Assembly: GCA_018907035.1 (NCBI GenBank)
Contig: JACCIC010000051.1
Coordinates: 3,153,501-3,217,500 of the forward strand
Direction of reading: 5' to 3'
DNA length: 64,000 nt
From: Sycobia sp. Sy_11
Lineage: Eukaryota; Arthropoda; Insecta; Hymenoptera; Epichrysomallidae
Numbering within the stretch: position 1 is the stretch's first letter; each line of letters starts with the position of its first letter. The notes beneath the pieces are model-generated. The model was not told where the DNA came from and searched no databases. It saw only the letters and a program-made list of their open reading frames with translations. Of this stretch, positions 24,660 to 37,010 are shown in pieces. Both the position numbers and the translations under genes were made by a program.

Positions 24660-24989
24660 ACAATCCGGATCATGGAAAAATAAGTCACGGCTTCTTTACC
24701 AAGGCAATGTGCCAGCTCATTTCGCACTGTCCGCTATAAGTGGTTTCTATCCAAATATAACATCCCAGTGTTAGACCTTATTTTATATTTTTTTTACGCT
24801 GAAATCTGCATTAAAAGGAACAATATTTAAGTCTCTTAAATATGTGAAAGAAGAAGCGGCGCGCGTTCTAAGGAAACGGGCAGAAAAAGACTTCCAACAC
24901 TATTTCAAACAATGTAAGATTCGCATAGAGCGATGTAGGGATAGAGAATCGGTCTATATGAAGGTGATAATAAATAACTATTTATAATA
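24660..24989 (+). pseudogene. Mariner transposase, C-terminal fragment
   Basis: The reading SWKNKSRLLYQGNVPAHFAL corresponds to the conserved mariner block around the second catalytic Asp, where QDN is expected; here it reads QGN, so that Asp is lost. After a gap that removes the third catalytic Asp (the PCDFF-type motif), the homologous C-terminus runs open from 24798 to 24986: LKSALKGTIFKSL, DFQHYFKQCKIRIERCRDR, then a stop. The copy is inactive. The N-terminal half is absent. Confidence 0.8.
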
Positions 24990-25424
24990 TTAAAATAAAA
25001 TATTTTATATTACTAGTCTCCTTATTTAATAGCCGCAACTCAATAGCTGTCATAATTACCTTCGAACTCATAATTGCCTTTATAATTACGTTCATGTTTA
25101 ATATAGATATTTTAATTCAACACATAATCTAATTAAAATAAATTAATTAAAAATAATTTTTGAAATCGATATTGTACTTTTCTGAATAATTATAGTACAT
25201 GTATTTTATAATATTTTATGATATTGAAATGGGAAAAAATCATGAAGGATCGACCAACATAATAAACATTAAATGTTTTAAGGAAACAGTCATTTAGGTT
25301 AATATAATAGATATGTTACTAAATAAAATACATGTGTTAAAGTTATTCAAAGAAGTAAATCTATTTAAAAAATTATTTTTATTAATTTTTTAAAATTATA
25401 ATATGTATTTAAATAAAATATAAG

Positions 25425-25640
25425 ACGCTTACGATGGCTCGATAGCTATACAGAAGGACTAGTAACACCGAGGTCTGAGTTCAAATCCCGGTCTTGGTCG
25501 ATTGACACAAGTACTACTGTAATAATTTACATGTACTTTGTTTATAAACAAATCGTAGACTTCCGTCTCTGATTATAACCGGTATTTGGAAGCATACATA
25601 GAGCGATGTTAAATAACAAAAACATAAATACAATATAAAG
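25425..25640 (+). mobile_element. tRNA-like SINE, copy B
   Basis: This copy keeps the best Pol III B box of the family, GAGTTCAAATCCC (25477-25489), downstream of ATGGCTCGATAGC. The middle part ATTGACACAAGTACTACTG and tail GTTAAATAACAAAAAC follow. Flanks AATAAAATATAAG and AATACAATATAAAG may be a diverged target duplication. Confidence 0.8.
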
Positions 25641-26220
25641 AAAACAATTATATCACCTTAATTCTATTTTTTTAATATGTTAAAGCATTATAAAAAACTT
25701 TAGTGCAACATTTAAATATATATTTTACTAAATACTTATTTTTCCATTATAGAAGCAAGTTTACTTCATATATATACACTCTATACTATGAGAGCTCCCA
25801 CGCTGCTATTTTTATTCTGAAACAGTGGTGCTCTCGTAGACTTGCGTGAACCAATAACCATAGATAATATCATAATCACGAACACGATCATAACAACACA
25901 ATACTGTCACGCTAATTTTAATATCATTTTACATCAAAATATTTTAAGTGAATTAAATATATAATGGAAAATATTATCATTATATATTAATCTTAGTTAA
26001 TAACATGTAAGAAAGAAATTTATTATAATATATTTAATGATTTATTTATTTTTAAATTAATTTTCAGCTAAATAAGAGGATTTTAGAATGTTACATAATT
26101 TAAGCTTTAATATTTATTTTCCGTGGATAGATATTATATTACATAGGCATTTATACAATCCCTTGAATGTACTGTTACGAATGAGTGACAACAATAGTTT
26201 TTCAAAAAATAAATTGAAAA

Positions 26221-27527
26221 ATGAATGCAAACGTTTTATTTGTATACTTGATAATTATTTGGACCATTGTTTATTGCACCTATAAAAAGTGTCTAAATGT
26301 AAGAATTTGCTTGCTTTTATAATATAATATAAAAAGTAAAGTAATATAAACATTTTTTTAGGCACATTTTCGCAGTCTAGGTTATGCATTAATACGCAGA
26401 AATAGAGTTTGCAATGTTATATGGACTTTGGGGTTTAATATTATCACTAATTTATTTAGTACATTTTTATGGGAGTCAGTTTTAAAATCAGAACTTTCAA
26501 TTATTATATTAAAAAGCTTCTATGTACATTATAGTGGAATATTGATGTTTTCAAATCATTGGTTGGAAGGAATTTCAAATCTTTTATTTATGCTATTCAT
26601 TTTTGAAAATAATCGACCAAAGTAAGTTATGTTTTCAAGCATTATAATTGTTAACTAATATTCAAATACTACATAAAATTTTTTATTATAGCTTACGGCC
26701 ACCTCTGATTAACATTCTCTTTCTTAAATCTATAGATGTTTTAATCTTGGAAATGTGTAGAATGTTATACTTGAAATGGCCTAAAAAATTTAAACAGATT
26801 TACTCTAAAATTTTATGTGTAATATACTGCATATTTTGGTGAGAAAACAGTGTTTATATTAAAACTTATTTTAGATTTTATCGTTTTGTTACTTAATAGA
26901 TTATTCTTAAATGTAGGACATATTTATACGTTATCTATATTCCAATAAATTGGTTATTACCTTACAAATACCAATCATTGCATGAAAAAATTTTTTTATA
27001 TCTTTGGCTTTGCAGTCAATATTTAAATTTTGTAAGTATTTTCATTTATTTATAATTAATTATCTAAAATTTTAATATTTAACTTTTTAAATTTTGACGT
27101 ATTTTAACTGTTAAATTCATCTAATTTTTTAGATTTCATGTGCTTTAAAAAAAAATTTTAAAACAGGCAAAATATTGGAACAATTTTTGTTTCCCTCTCT
27201 TTCAACTGAATCTATTCATCTAACTAAAATTTTCAATAGTTATAGAGAAATGAAACATACGTAAGATATTTAAAATAATAAATGAGAAAAATTACTTTTT
27301 ATTTACAATATTTATAACTTTTACAGTAAAACAAGTGACACTTCAGTAATTAAAAAAGAATTATGGCAAACACTTTTTTGTAAGAAAAATAAAAATATGT
27401 ACTATATTGTGTTAAATATTATAATTTATTTATAGAATTGTTTACATATGTTTTTTTAGGTGCCATGACGATTAAGAAAAAAATAAATAGATTGCGTAAA
27501 TTGAAACAAATAAAAACAAAAATTTAA
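26221..27527 (+). CDS. Uncharacterised multi-pass membrane protein, 282 aa
   Basis: Seven exons (26221-26298, 26362-26621, 26692-26838, 26917-27031, 27133-27260, 27327-27379, 27460-27527) splice in frame at every GT-AG junction. The ATG has an in-frame stop just upstream at 26215-26217. The protein opens with a signal-anchor-like segment (VLFVYLIIIWTIVY, residues 5-18) and has about six further hydrophobic stretches up to roughly residue 205. A hydrophilic region and a strongly basic tail (KKKINRLRKLKQIKTK) end it. Family not recognised; no catalytic motif is visible. The many short in-phase introns and matched hydrophobic periodicity support a real gene. It could be a rapidly evolving ER protein or a distant member of a known family. 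Confidence 0.75.
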
Positions 27528-28056
27528 CTAAAAATATAAGTAATAATGAAAGTATAAATTAATATTATCAGTGTCAGTTTTCAATTGATCATTATTTGCA
27601 GTATTGAAATAATTTTAAAATTTAAATTTGTAAATAAATTGTAAATAAATTATATTATCTATTTATAATGTGTCTTATAATTATTATCATTTATTTATAT
27701 TTAGATGTATTATTTTAATTTATATTTTATATTGCCTGGTGGTATTTAGGACAATATTGAAAAGATTACAAAGCCATTTGATAATGGTTCTGTTAATATT
27801 TAACAAAACGTATTCGTAAGAAAAAAGAATGTATAAATAAAATTATATTTATTGAATTAACAGGTCTATAATATAATTTTATTTTATATAAAATTTCTCT
27901 TTTACAAATTATGGTAATTTCTATAAATGACAGACCGAAGGAAGATTTAACCAAAATAACGTGCTTGTATTGTGTCTTAATAAATTTTGCTTTGAACAGC
28001 AGTTTCGTACGTAGTTTTTTTTTATAGAGGTTAGATAGAAAGAGCTGAAAGTCGAC
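27528..28056. other. Intergenic, no feature seen
   Basis: A+T-rich sequence after the membrane-protein gene. Several AATAAA motifs (for example in GTAAATAAATTG near 27632) could serve as its polyadenylation signal. Confidence 0.5.
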
Positions 28057-28146
28057 TAAAATCGTAACAATTTATGCGGCAGGACTTCACGCCAGAATTG
28101 GCCACAAGGCAGTGAAACTCTGCCAGGTTGTTCATTCAGGATCTGT
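28057..28146 (+). repeat. Dispersed repeat related to 23277-23365
   Basis: Same landmarks in the same order as the copy at 23277 (GACTAAAATCG, CAATTTATGCGGCAGGACTT, AAGGCAGTG, CCAGGTTGTTCATT). Confidence 0.6.
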
Positions 28147-28179
28147 TCCGAAAGGCCTCCGGTAAGTTGCCGATAAGTA

Positions 28180-28390
28180 GATATAGTAATGCTGGAATGC
28201 ATTTTCCTATACTCCCCATGTAAATGTCATAAACGGTTATGAAATTGCCAATTTTTCGCCATTGACGTAATCAGTGAAAATAAACGGTCAAGTACTGTAT
28301 TTTGACTTACTGGGATATCGTTCCGTTGAGTTTGTTTCAGTAAGCAGCTGATCGCGCCCATTTTTACAAAATCGTGTGGAAGAACTACTT
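28180..28390 (+). repeat. Dispersed repeat, inverted copy of 4795-5010
   Basis: Contains ATGCTGGAATGCATTTTCCT, ATGTAAATGTCATAAACGGT, GACGTAATCAGTG, GATATCGTTCCGTTGAGTTT and CAGTAAGCAGCTGAT, the reverse complement of the left-end copy about 23 kb away. Confidence 0.75.
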
Positions 28391-28565
28391 CGTCGCGTAG
28401 TGACTAAAGTGTTTTCAGCTTTTTTCAATGAATACAAATGAGGAAATTATAAAATTATCTCTATACATCGTTACATTGGATTGGCTATTCATCGATTGCA
28501 ATGTGTACAATGTATATATAAATATGAAAGTTTCATCAAATAAATTTATTTTATAAATTAACACA

Positions 28566-29330
28566 ATCACATCTTAGCTATTGAAAAAGCGTCGAAGCTA
28601 CTGAAAGATAGAAAGCTGAAAAAGGCAACTATCGACACAGATAGCCAAGCTGCTTCAAAAGCCCTAGGGCTAAAATCGATTAGATTGAAGTTAGTGATGA
28701 GCTGTTGAGAGGCGATATCACGAATCCGGAATAGCGAAGTGAGACTCTGCTGGATACCAGGGTACAACGGTGTCGAAGGTAATACCAGAGCGGATGAGCT
28801 GGCAATGTTCGGGATGGAGAAAAGCAACGACGGAGCAGATAGTTATACATGGCCATCGTTCAATACGATTAACAAGAGTATTGTCTATACAAGACCATCA
28901 AAGCAATATATAGTGAACGATGGAACACAAGAAGAGACTGTCTCACATCCAGGAAACTATTGTCTGCGATTGATGAAACAAGAACTAGTGACCTTTTAAG
29001 ACACAAAAAGTAACCATTGGCATGATTACAGATATAATCACGGGACATTGTGCAACAGTTGTCATTCTTAAAAGATGGGATAAGGCGTCTGATATTTCCT
29101 GTAGAGAATGCCACACAGACGAGATAACAATAACCCACTTGCTACGTCGATGCTCAGCCCTAGCAAGCAAAAGGCTTACGATGTTAAGATAAAGCTTTAT
29201 GGAGGATCTGGAAGAGGTATCAAGTGTGGATATTGGAATATTAGCTCAATTTGCGAGACACTGGAAATATTTCTCTGAGAAGAAATAGGTTATGGCTCCA
29301 CCCTTCGGAAAATATAGGGCATCGAAATGG
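28566..29330 (+). pseudogene. Non-LTR retrotransposon, RNase H and C-terminal part
   Basis: The reading ATIDTDSQAASKALG carries the RNase H aspartate motif, and VRLCWIPGYNGVEGNTRADE is the family's late motif. Downstream, KVTIGMITDIITGHC and a C-x2-C-x8-H-x4-C knuckle (CRECHTDEITITHLLRRC, from about 29103) are typical of I/LOA/Jockey-group ORF2 ends. Stops at about 28708 and 28999 and in the final part break the frame. The reverse transcriptase and ORF1 are not present upstream. Confidence 0.8.
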
Positions 29331-30100
29331 GCCTAGGGACCACATTCTTATTTGACAGGATGTAACACCATTGATAACAATGTATTTTTTTACTTAATAG
29401 AGGTTTTACTCACTTTTACTACGACTATAATAATAGCAATCAGGTAAAATTTTTTAATATAAATTTACCATTCTCTTCTATAAACATTTCTCTTTATTCT
29501 AATTGGACTTTACTAAACGACAGAGTGTAGTAAACGCTTCTCGATACTTATCAAAATTAATATTCAACCAGAACACGCATACCGACAAAATTATAAATAC
29601 TATATTAATCATATAAATTCGCAAACATTTAAAAATAATCTATTGTAGAGCAAAAATAAATATCTATATATATTTGTTACTTAGATAACTGTATAATATA
29701 ATCATATAGTAATAAATTTAATCTTAATAATGTCCCATTGAACAAAAAATCTGAAAAGCAGTATATGCTGGAAAGATATGCTAAAACGATGAATGTTCGA
29801 AAACTATTCGACACAGAAGGGCATTATTTACATCGTGAAAGTATCGCTGTAATCTCGAGTGCTAAATAGAATACAAAAAAATCTGTGCTCAGATAACTGC
29901 CATACTGAAAGATACTAAGAAAAAATCCTTTCACATCATTGTTGATTCAATCAATTCAAGATATCCAATAACAAGGAACTGGTATGAAATAAATTTTTTT
30001 AAAAATATTTATGGAAAATCTACATAGAGACTCTTCCAGACAAATGCAAAAAAATGTTGAAATGAATTGTGTGTTCTTAAAGATAATAAATTTACTATTT
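29331..30100. other. Intergenic, possible retroelement debris
   Basis: Mostly A+T-rich. Text near 29750-29870 is open in short pieces and leads into the next retroelement remnant, but shows no motif strong enough to assign. Confidence 0.4.
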
Positions 30101-30760
30101 TTGATCGAAATTGAGTGAAATATAATCTTGAATATGATATGGCTTCTGAACTTGCATGTCTAATATCAAAATTTTTGTTTGACAATGATATTGTTATTTA
30201 TGGTCAGAGGAAAAATACTAAAAAGTTTTTAACCAACCTCGAAGTATGTGTAAATAAACTATATACCAATCTATGCAAGAAAAACTTCAATCTATCTCCT
30301 GATAAAAGTAACCTAATAATTTTTAATAAAAATAAATGCAAACAAATACATTCAAAATAAAAATCAATGAAAATCATAATATGCATGCAAAACAGCGAGA
30401 TTCTTAGGAATGACCTTTTACAATAAACTATCCTCGATTCTACATATGAAAAACATTTATTATAAATGTACTTTCTCGTTAATGATTCTCAAATTTTTAT
30501 CTGAAGTTTGGTGGGGCTTCCACCCCAATATTTTTTCGCATGCTTTACAAATCACTGATTAAATCACGAATCGAATTATTGGAGTATTCTTGATTTTACT
30601 AAAAGAACCAAATCAAATCAAAACATTGCAAAGGATTCAAAATGCATCGATTAAAATTGTATTGGGCTATAGACAGTCTATTTCTATCAATATCTTCTCA
30701 TCAGAATCGAAAATTGAATACCTAAAATATCGATTTGAAGTTTTAGGTTGTAAATATTAG
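30100..30760 (+). pseudogene. Non-LTR retrotransposon reverse transcriptase, C-terminal fragment
   Basis: FLFDNDIVIYGQRKN (about 30169) is a degenerate reverse transcriptase motif C, with DND in place of the usual ADD. NFNLSPDKSNLIIFNK matches the following motif D. After frame breaks, KTLQRIQNASIKIVLGYRQS (about 30622) matches the thumb-side block typical of Jockey-like ORF2. Several stops and shifts make it inactive. Confidence 0.75.
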
Positions 30761-31325
30761 AACCCGACTTTTACGGCCGCTTACCTTCAAGATCTCTGGT
30801 GGTGTTCGCGTCGCTGGAACTGGAAAACGGAGAACGGGGAACTGAAATGACTATATTGATGTGTTTCGAAACTATTAAGAATTTATTCTTAACAATTCGC
30901 AAACAACAAATATTATCAAATAAAATTAATATTACTCGGACTATATCGAATATAGAATCACATTCTCGCGAGTTACATATAGCTGTTTTCCGCGTGACGA
31001 CGACAATCACCACGTAGCGGGTTCCGCGGACATTGATGGATACGGCAGGGACGGGAAAGGGGGTCGTCAGTGTTAAGACTTTGAAAGGAATTCTTAAAAC
31101 AAACGTGACCAGTCTGTGTCCAATTGTGTAGCCTGAGAACTATAAATAACCATTTGGTTGCAAAATATGTAATGTTTATATTTCATTATGCGCTGCCAAT
31201 ATATTATGAATAATATCATTATTGAGATTATTGTTCATAATTTAAGGTTCACTGTAAATATTCTATAAATAATTTCATGTACTTTAAATTTTAGTATTTA
31301 TGTCATAGTATTGTATTCAAGTAAA
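30761..31325. other. Unassigned, possible LTR-element body
   Basis: G+C-mixed sequence with an open frame at 30799-31017 and its shadow on the other strand, neither with recognisable motifs. It precedes a polypurine-tract-like run, so it may be the 3' untranslated part of an LTR element. Confidence 0.3.
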
Positions 31326-31329
31326 AATT

Positions 31330-31640
31330 GTATTGGGGGAGTGTGGTCCGTATCAATCTTGTAATACGGGTCACGCGGCGCTATGAGCCATGATCTCTTG
31401 CGCCGTCGATAGAAAGAGTGGGGGGGGGGCAAAAAAAAAGAAAAACTTCGCCAAGTGGCGAAGCAGTTTAGGTTACGATTTGCTTTAAAGCGCTTAATAA
31501 AATATATTTAAAATCCTTATTATAAAAAGTCTCGTGCTAAACGTATCGCTGAGGAAAATATCATTAGCTGGTGTGCATCAATGTCTTTGTGGCATTCGTT
31601 GTTTATTAATTTAATATAATATGGTGCCGTCCCGGGGTAC
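31330..31640 (+). mobile_element. Possible LTR with flanking PPT-like and PBS-like motifs
   Basis: TTGGGGGAG (31331-31339) looks like a polypurine tract directly before a TGTGG start. About 280 bases later, ATGGTGCCGTCCCGGG (31621) resembles the primer-binding region of BEL/Pao elements. Having both motifs around one block would fit a solo LTR in a tandem arrangement, but no second LTR or pol gene was found. Two perfect hairpins lie inside or next to it (31446-31463 and 31629-31645). Confidence 0.3.
31446..31463 (+). repeat. Perfect 7-bp hairpin
   Basis: CTTCGCC-AAGT-GGCGAAG, preceded by an A-rich run. A stable small RNA hairpin inside the possible LTR. Confidence 0.7.
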
Positions 31641-31967
31641 GGGACTTGCATCAATTTCGGGACTTGCAGCAAACATATCACGCCGAGTTCGTCGGCTGCG
31701 TTCATCATGTTATCTCGCGCCGGTTATTTGCCGACTGCATCGCTCATGTAATGCATTGCTAGTTGCGTTATAGATTTCATTCATAGGTTAAGTTATCGCG
31801 CCCATCTTTCGTCGCATTTATATTGTAGTATTATATTCTATATTTTATATGATTATTTTGTGTGTACACAAATTCTATAGTATTACGTCGTTTATAAGTC
31901 AATGTCATTACAGGTGAGGTTTTTGTGCCTTGATAGTCTTTTCCTCTTTATCTCTTTTCGTTTGATA

Positions 31968-32830
31968 ATAAATTTTATGAACACAAATACGGATGTCCAA
32001 TGGGATACCTTTGTCACCGGTTATAGTCAATTGAGTTATGGAAAAATCAGAAAGTATAGCTTTGTCAAAATTGCTTTTTGAAACAATGATATTTAAAAGA
32101 TATGTTGATGATATCTTTACAATTGTTCCAGTTTATTCCAGTTTTCATGTGGATGAAATGGTGGATGTTTTTAATTCTGTACATGACAGAATTAAATTTA
32201 CAAGACAGATTGAAGTTAATAATCAGTTGAGTTTTCTGGATATTAATATTATTAGATGCAGTAATAATAAAGTGAAACTTAATTGGTACAGAAAACTTAC
32301 TTGGTCAGGTAGGTTTTTAAATTTTAATTCACACCACCAATTCGGAAACAAAATTGAAGCACTGGGGGTGTCATTGACAGAGCAATGAAATTGTCACATA
32401 AAGATTTTAGACAAAATAATTTACAGATAGTAAGAGAATCTTTCATTAATAATGGATATCAAATTGAATTTATTAATAGATTAATTACTGAGAGATTGTT
32501 TGACATTTATAATACCGAAAATAGACATAATGCATGAGTTGGTGTTAACAGAGGCAAAATTATTGTTTTACTATATGTTTGAGGATTATCTGAAAGAATG
32601 AAAAGAAATTTTCGGAAATATAACATTCAAATTTTCTTTAAAAATAGCAATAATTTAAGTAAGTTGTTTTTACCATTGTAAAAATAGGGATGATTTATGT
32701 TTAAAATCTGGAGTTGCTTATCAAATTAATTTATGGATTGTGATAAATACTATACTGGACAAATAGGTAGATATTTAATAGGTAGTGTACTCGAAACGTT
32801 GAAATACGTCTTCAATTAGGCAAGGGTGGC
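31968..32830 (+). pseudogene. Penelope-like element: RT and GIY-YIG endonuclease remnant
   Basis: YGCPMG (about 31988) and, after a frameshift, PLSPVIVN are the PLE reverse transcriptase motif B. FKRYVDDIFTIVP (about 32092) is motif C, and SFLDINI and NWYRKLTWSGRFLNFNSHH are the following PLE-specific blocks. VIDRAMKLSHKDF continues in another frame. Further on, DCDKYYTGQIGRYL (about 32738) is the GIY-YIG endonuclease core. Frameshifts and stops throughout show decay. Confidence 0.85.
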
Positions 32831-32960
32831 GAAGACAGTCAGATTACACTTTACTTTACTAACAAAAAATCTTTTCAGCTAATATTTTATTTTCAGATTA
32901 GCCTATGGGGGTAATTGTATACAAGGACAGTCTGACTGCCATTATGATTTTTATTTATTT
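32800..32960 (+). repeat. PLE end-like sequence
   Basis: CTCGAAACGTTG (32799) resembles the GAAACG end of the PLE hammerhead/terminal region. GACAGTCAGATTACAC (32837) and ACAAGGACAGTCTGACTGCC (32921) carry the same words as the PLE ends at 18307-18655 and 42940-43230. Confidence 0.5.
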
Positions 32961-32999
32961 TTTTTTTTTAATTTTGATTTTGATTTTTATTAATTTTGA

Positions 33000-33848
33000 T
33001 ATTGATGTATTAATATTAATATAAATATATATTGATATTATTACGCTGCTTATATATTGATATATTATTTCTTATATAAGCAGTCGATAAAAGCATAATT
33101 AAAGTAGTCTTTTCCTACCCGAGCTCAATAAACATTTTCATGCGTGGCTCCAATTAAGTGTTATTAATTATTTATTCTTTTTCACCATTCAAATTTATAA
33201 TCAATCTAACGGGCGAATCTGAAAAGATCAGCTCGCCTTATTTAGCTTAAACAGATAGAGATAGGCCTGGATTCGTGCTTTCTCTCTTGCTCCGGGGAAG
33301 TGGTAATGAGGTAGCCCAACAATAATAATGGTATAGAGTATAGGAGAAACGTCTACATCTGCTGCATAGATTTCTACTGATCCTGTCCTCCTACTTTCCT
33401 TTTCTGCTCCACTTCCTCGCTTGTAAGAGAGAGAGACAGCATGACTTCCTGTATTGCTCTCTCACTCTGATTTAGTCTTTAATTCTGTTCTCAGAGCGCG
33501 TGGTCTAATATATAAGTCTATGGTCTGCCGCACACTGGGCGCTGGCCAAAGAAAGTCGTCGATCACCTTTATTGGACGCAAGCTTGAAAAGTAACATCTA
33601 GAAAATTGGACGAAACGATCAGTACTTGATTTTGGCCACCAGAGGCCCTCATTTTCAGTTAAAAATGTTTACTGGAGTTTTGGACATAAGTGCGGTGATT
33701 TCTTCTATTATCTCTGGTAGTATATTAGGTGTTTGGTTGTTGGCACTAGTCGGCACAATGGCGTCGTTTGCGTGATTTTGATTTTGTTTTCTAGGTTATG
33801 TATGTAAATTAAGTTATTTTTCTAAAGTACAATTATTAATTGTTAATA
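33000..33848 (+). promoter_or_regulatory. CPSF4 upstream region
   Basis: From about 33220 the base composition rises and the sequence becomes mixed, with short GA/CT runs. This is plausibly the promoter and 5' untranslated region of CPSF4. No clear TATA box is near the likely start. The first 150 bases are low-complexity T-rich sequence. Confidence 0.35.
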
Positions 33849-35254
33849 ATGGAGTGCGTAGTGGCAAATGTGGATCATATGCGTTTTGATATAGAAATTG
33901 CACTGGAAGAACAGTATGGAGCTTTACCTTTACCTTTTACGGGAATGGACAGTAAGTAAACGCTCATTCTTAAATATTTTTAGGTTATACGTTCTCTATA
34001 TTTACAAAGGTTTTAACTATTTAAGTAATTAATTTATAGTATTTTTATTATGTTTTTTGGGAAGTAAATTTTTATACATATCGGTATCAAACACTTTCTA
34101 ACTGTCAATAATTTAAAATATACATGAATAAAATAAGTGTTTAACTTAAGTATGTACTTGTATTATTATTTTGCTTTTAAAACCTCATTATAATTCTTTT
34201 TTATAGAATCTGTTGCAGCAGTTTGTCAATTTTATCCTAAAGGAACATGTACCAAAGCTGCTGGATGTCCATTCCGACATGTACGTGGTGATAGAACAAT
34301 TGTTTGTAAGCATTGGCTGAGAGGACTTTGTAAAAAGGGTGACCAATGTGAATTTTTACATGAATATGATATGACAAAGATGCCAGAATGTTATTTTTAT
34401 TCACGTTTTAGTACGTTAATATTTATTTATTCCAATTAAAATAGAATTTACAATTTAGTAAACATTTAATGCTTAAATATATTTTAGATGCTTGTCACAA
34501 CAAGGAATGTCCATTTCTACATATTGATCCAGAAACTAAAGTTCGTGATTGTCCATGGTATGATAGAGGTTTTTGCAGACATGGACCTTTGTGCCGACAT
34601 CGTCATGTGAGGCGCGTTTTATGTATGGCTTACTTAGCTGGAATCTGTGCTGAAGGACCAAATTGTAAATTTATGCAGTAAGTTATCAGAATACGATTAT
34701 TGAAAATATATTTTATAAAAAATCTAATACTTTCTTTCAAAATACTAATAGTAACGAACAAAAAGTTTTTCTTTTTAAGAATGTTCAAAACATTTTAAAT
34801 AATACATTTTTATCTTAATGTACATTTGTGAATATTAATATATCACTTTGTATATATGAAAAATTATTTTAGTCCAAGGTTTGAATTACCAGCAATTCAA
34901 GATATGCAGCCTAAAGAAGGCAAGAAAGTTATGATCACATGTCACTTCTGTGGTGAGAGTGGTCACAAAGCAATTTATTGTAATAAAATGCCACCAGACA
35001 TGCGTGAGCAACAAGTGCGTCAAGAAATGGATCGGGAATATCATCGAGGTCCGGAACCCCATCACCGTATGAATTTGCACAATGGTCCACGTGGTGACGT
35101 TCCTCGAGGACCGCAAAAGCCTCTTGAAGAAGTTACTTGTTATAAATGCAGTCGGAAAGGTCATTATGCTAATAAATGTCCAAAGGGTCACCTTGCATTT
35201 CTCAGTCATGCTACCAATGGAGGAACTGGTGATTCTGGTGGAGCAAATCTTTAA
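33849..35254 (+). CDS. Cleavage and polyadenylation specificity factor subunit 4 (CPSF30/clipper)
   Basis: Four exons (33849-33951, 34207-34410, 34488-34677, 34873-35254) encode 292 residues in frame. Five CCCH zinc fingers follow one another: CQFYPKGTCTKAAGCPFRH, CKHWLRGLCKKGDQCEFLH, CYFYSRF...CPFLH, CPWYDRGFCRHGPLCRHRH and one beginning CMAYLAGIC, whose final His is completed across the last splice. Two CCHC knuckles close the protein: CHFCGESGHKAIYC and CYKCSRKGHYANKC, as in Drosophila clipper; vertebrate long isoforms are shorter and often carry one. In the CPSF complex the protein binds the AAUAAA signal for pre-mRNA cleavage. An AATAAA at 35356-35361 follows the stop by about 100 bases. 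Confidence 0.95.
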
Positions 35255-36943
35255 ATATATTTTTTGGTGTAGTATGTGAATGAAATATGAACTATGAAAA
35301 TACCAGGACTTTTCCTTGTATAAGATTTTCTTTTATTCTTCATTATTTAATGAAGAATAAAATAAATGAGGTTGACTTTATTACTTTGAATTAAATCAAT
35401 TTGTTATATTTCTATATTTCACAAATGTGAAATGATCTAATGTAATTTGAATTCTTTACTTAATGATTAGATTAATTGTTTTTTTTATAATAGGTTAAAG
35501 CAAAATACTATTTTAAATATAAGAAATGAAAAATAATATAATTAATTATTCAAATTTTAAAAATTTGTTACTTTCGCTATACTGTTCATTTCTTATATTA
35601 AAATATGCTTTTTATTTTTCGTAAAGAAAATGAAACATTTCTTATGTAGTGCAGAGCGTTGTAGTTCTATTTGCAATGAGTCATTTTATAAAATTATATG
35701 ATGCATATTAAAAGTATGGTTTGAACAATTAGTTTATTTCAAAGTTTTATTGTCTCCTTATTTGCTATAGGTATATTTCCTTATATTATAAAGGGAATAA
35801 TAAGAGCAATCTATTGTAAAGAGAACTGTGCTAAAATTGTTGTCAATGAGAAAATCATTGATTGATAAGTAAATAAATTGTACAAAAGTTCATTTTTTTA
35901 TAAATGATAAAAGACATGTTAATACATTCACTAATGACCACGATAGTAACTAATGTAAGTAAATTAAAAGTCATAAACATGATTATCAAGACGGATTATA
36001 AAACATATATATAAAAACGGAGTATTGAAATTTGAATATTAGGACTTGTTAATTTTCAAGCATTTCGTAAAAAATTCCTATTGAATTAAGTAATTAAATA
36101 ATAGTTAAATTTATTAATGATAAGAACTAGTATATAAGAAATATTAATTTATTTTATCAAAAATAATTTGTATGTATTTTTGGAAAATAATTTTATGTAG
36201 AAATATTTAATTCTAAAATTCATTTTCATTTGTAAAAAACAAGATTGTAAATACATTTTTAGTAGTGGTAGTATATTTTATTTACTAAATGTCCTTACAC
36301 AAAAACGTGATTAATTATACAATGTTTCACTAATAGGAAGGTGATACATTTTATATTCATTTGTAGAATACTTATATTATACTTTAAAACGAAAGTAAAT
36401 CAAATTTTATTTGGCAAGCTGTAATTTTTTTATTATAGTGAAAGAGATTTATTTCCAATTGTTATATACAATTTATGGAATTTTTATGATTAACAAATTA
36501 TAAAAGGACGACAATATTTAGAATTATTTTTCACTTACCATTTTTAATTTACTTTCAGTCACTATTTTTCTTATAATTTTATAAATAAATCAACAATTAT
36601 ATACCATTTTTTAATTTTCAATATGTTAAGCAATTGTTCAAGAATGATATTTCTATAAAAAATGCACATACTTTAAAAACTTAATATTTTAATATACTTT
36701 GATCTTGGTGATTTGTTCATATTTTTTATTCCTTATTATCTAAGAACAAACATACAAGAATATGTGCTCATTTATTCGACCGAACAATCTAACTGAACTG
36801 AAATAAGAATGGAATCAAATAGTGATTCTAGAATTGAAATACTGCAATAAAATGTAAAATATATACAAATGAACATGACTTGAATTACAAGAAGTAATTA
36901 AGTTATTGCACTATGGTCAGTAAAAAAATTATAAAAAGCTTAA

Positions 36944-37010
<67 letters not shown>

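Noticed and set aside
26088..26285. Open frame starting at 26088 as the first exon of the membrane-protein gene
   Set aside because: It ends in a stop before the splice donor. Another frame from the ATG at 26221 runs through the donor and keeps phase with exon 2.
34886..35209. Open frame on the minus strand of the last CPSF4 exon
   Set aside because: Shadow of the zinc-knuckle exon, which is clearly coding on the plus strand.
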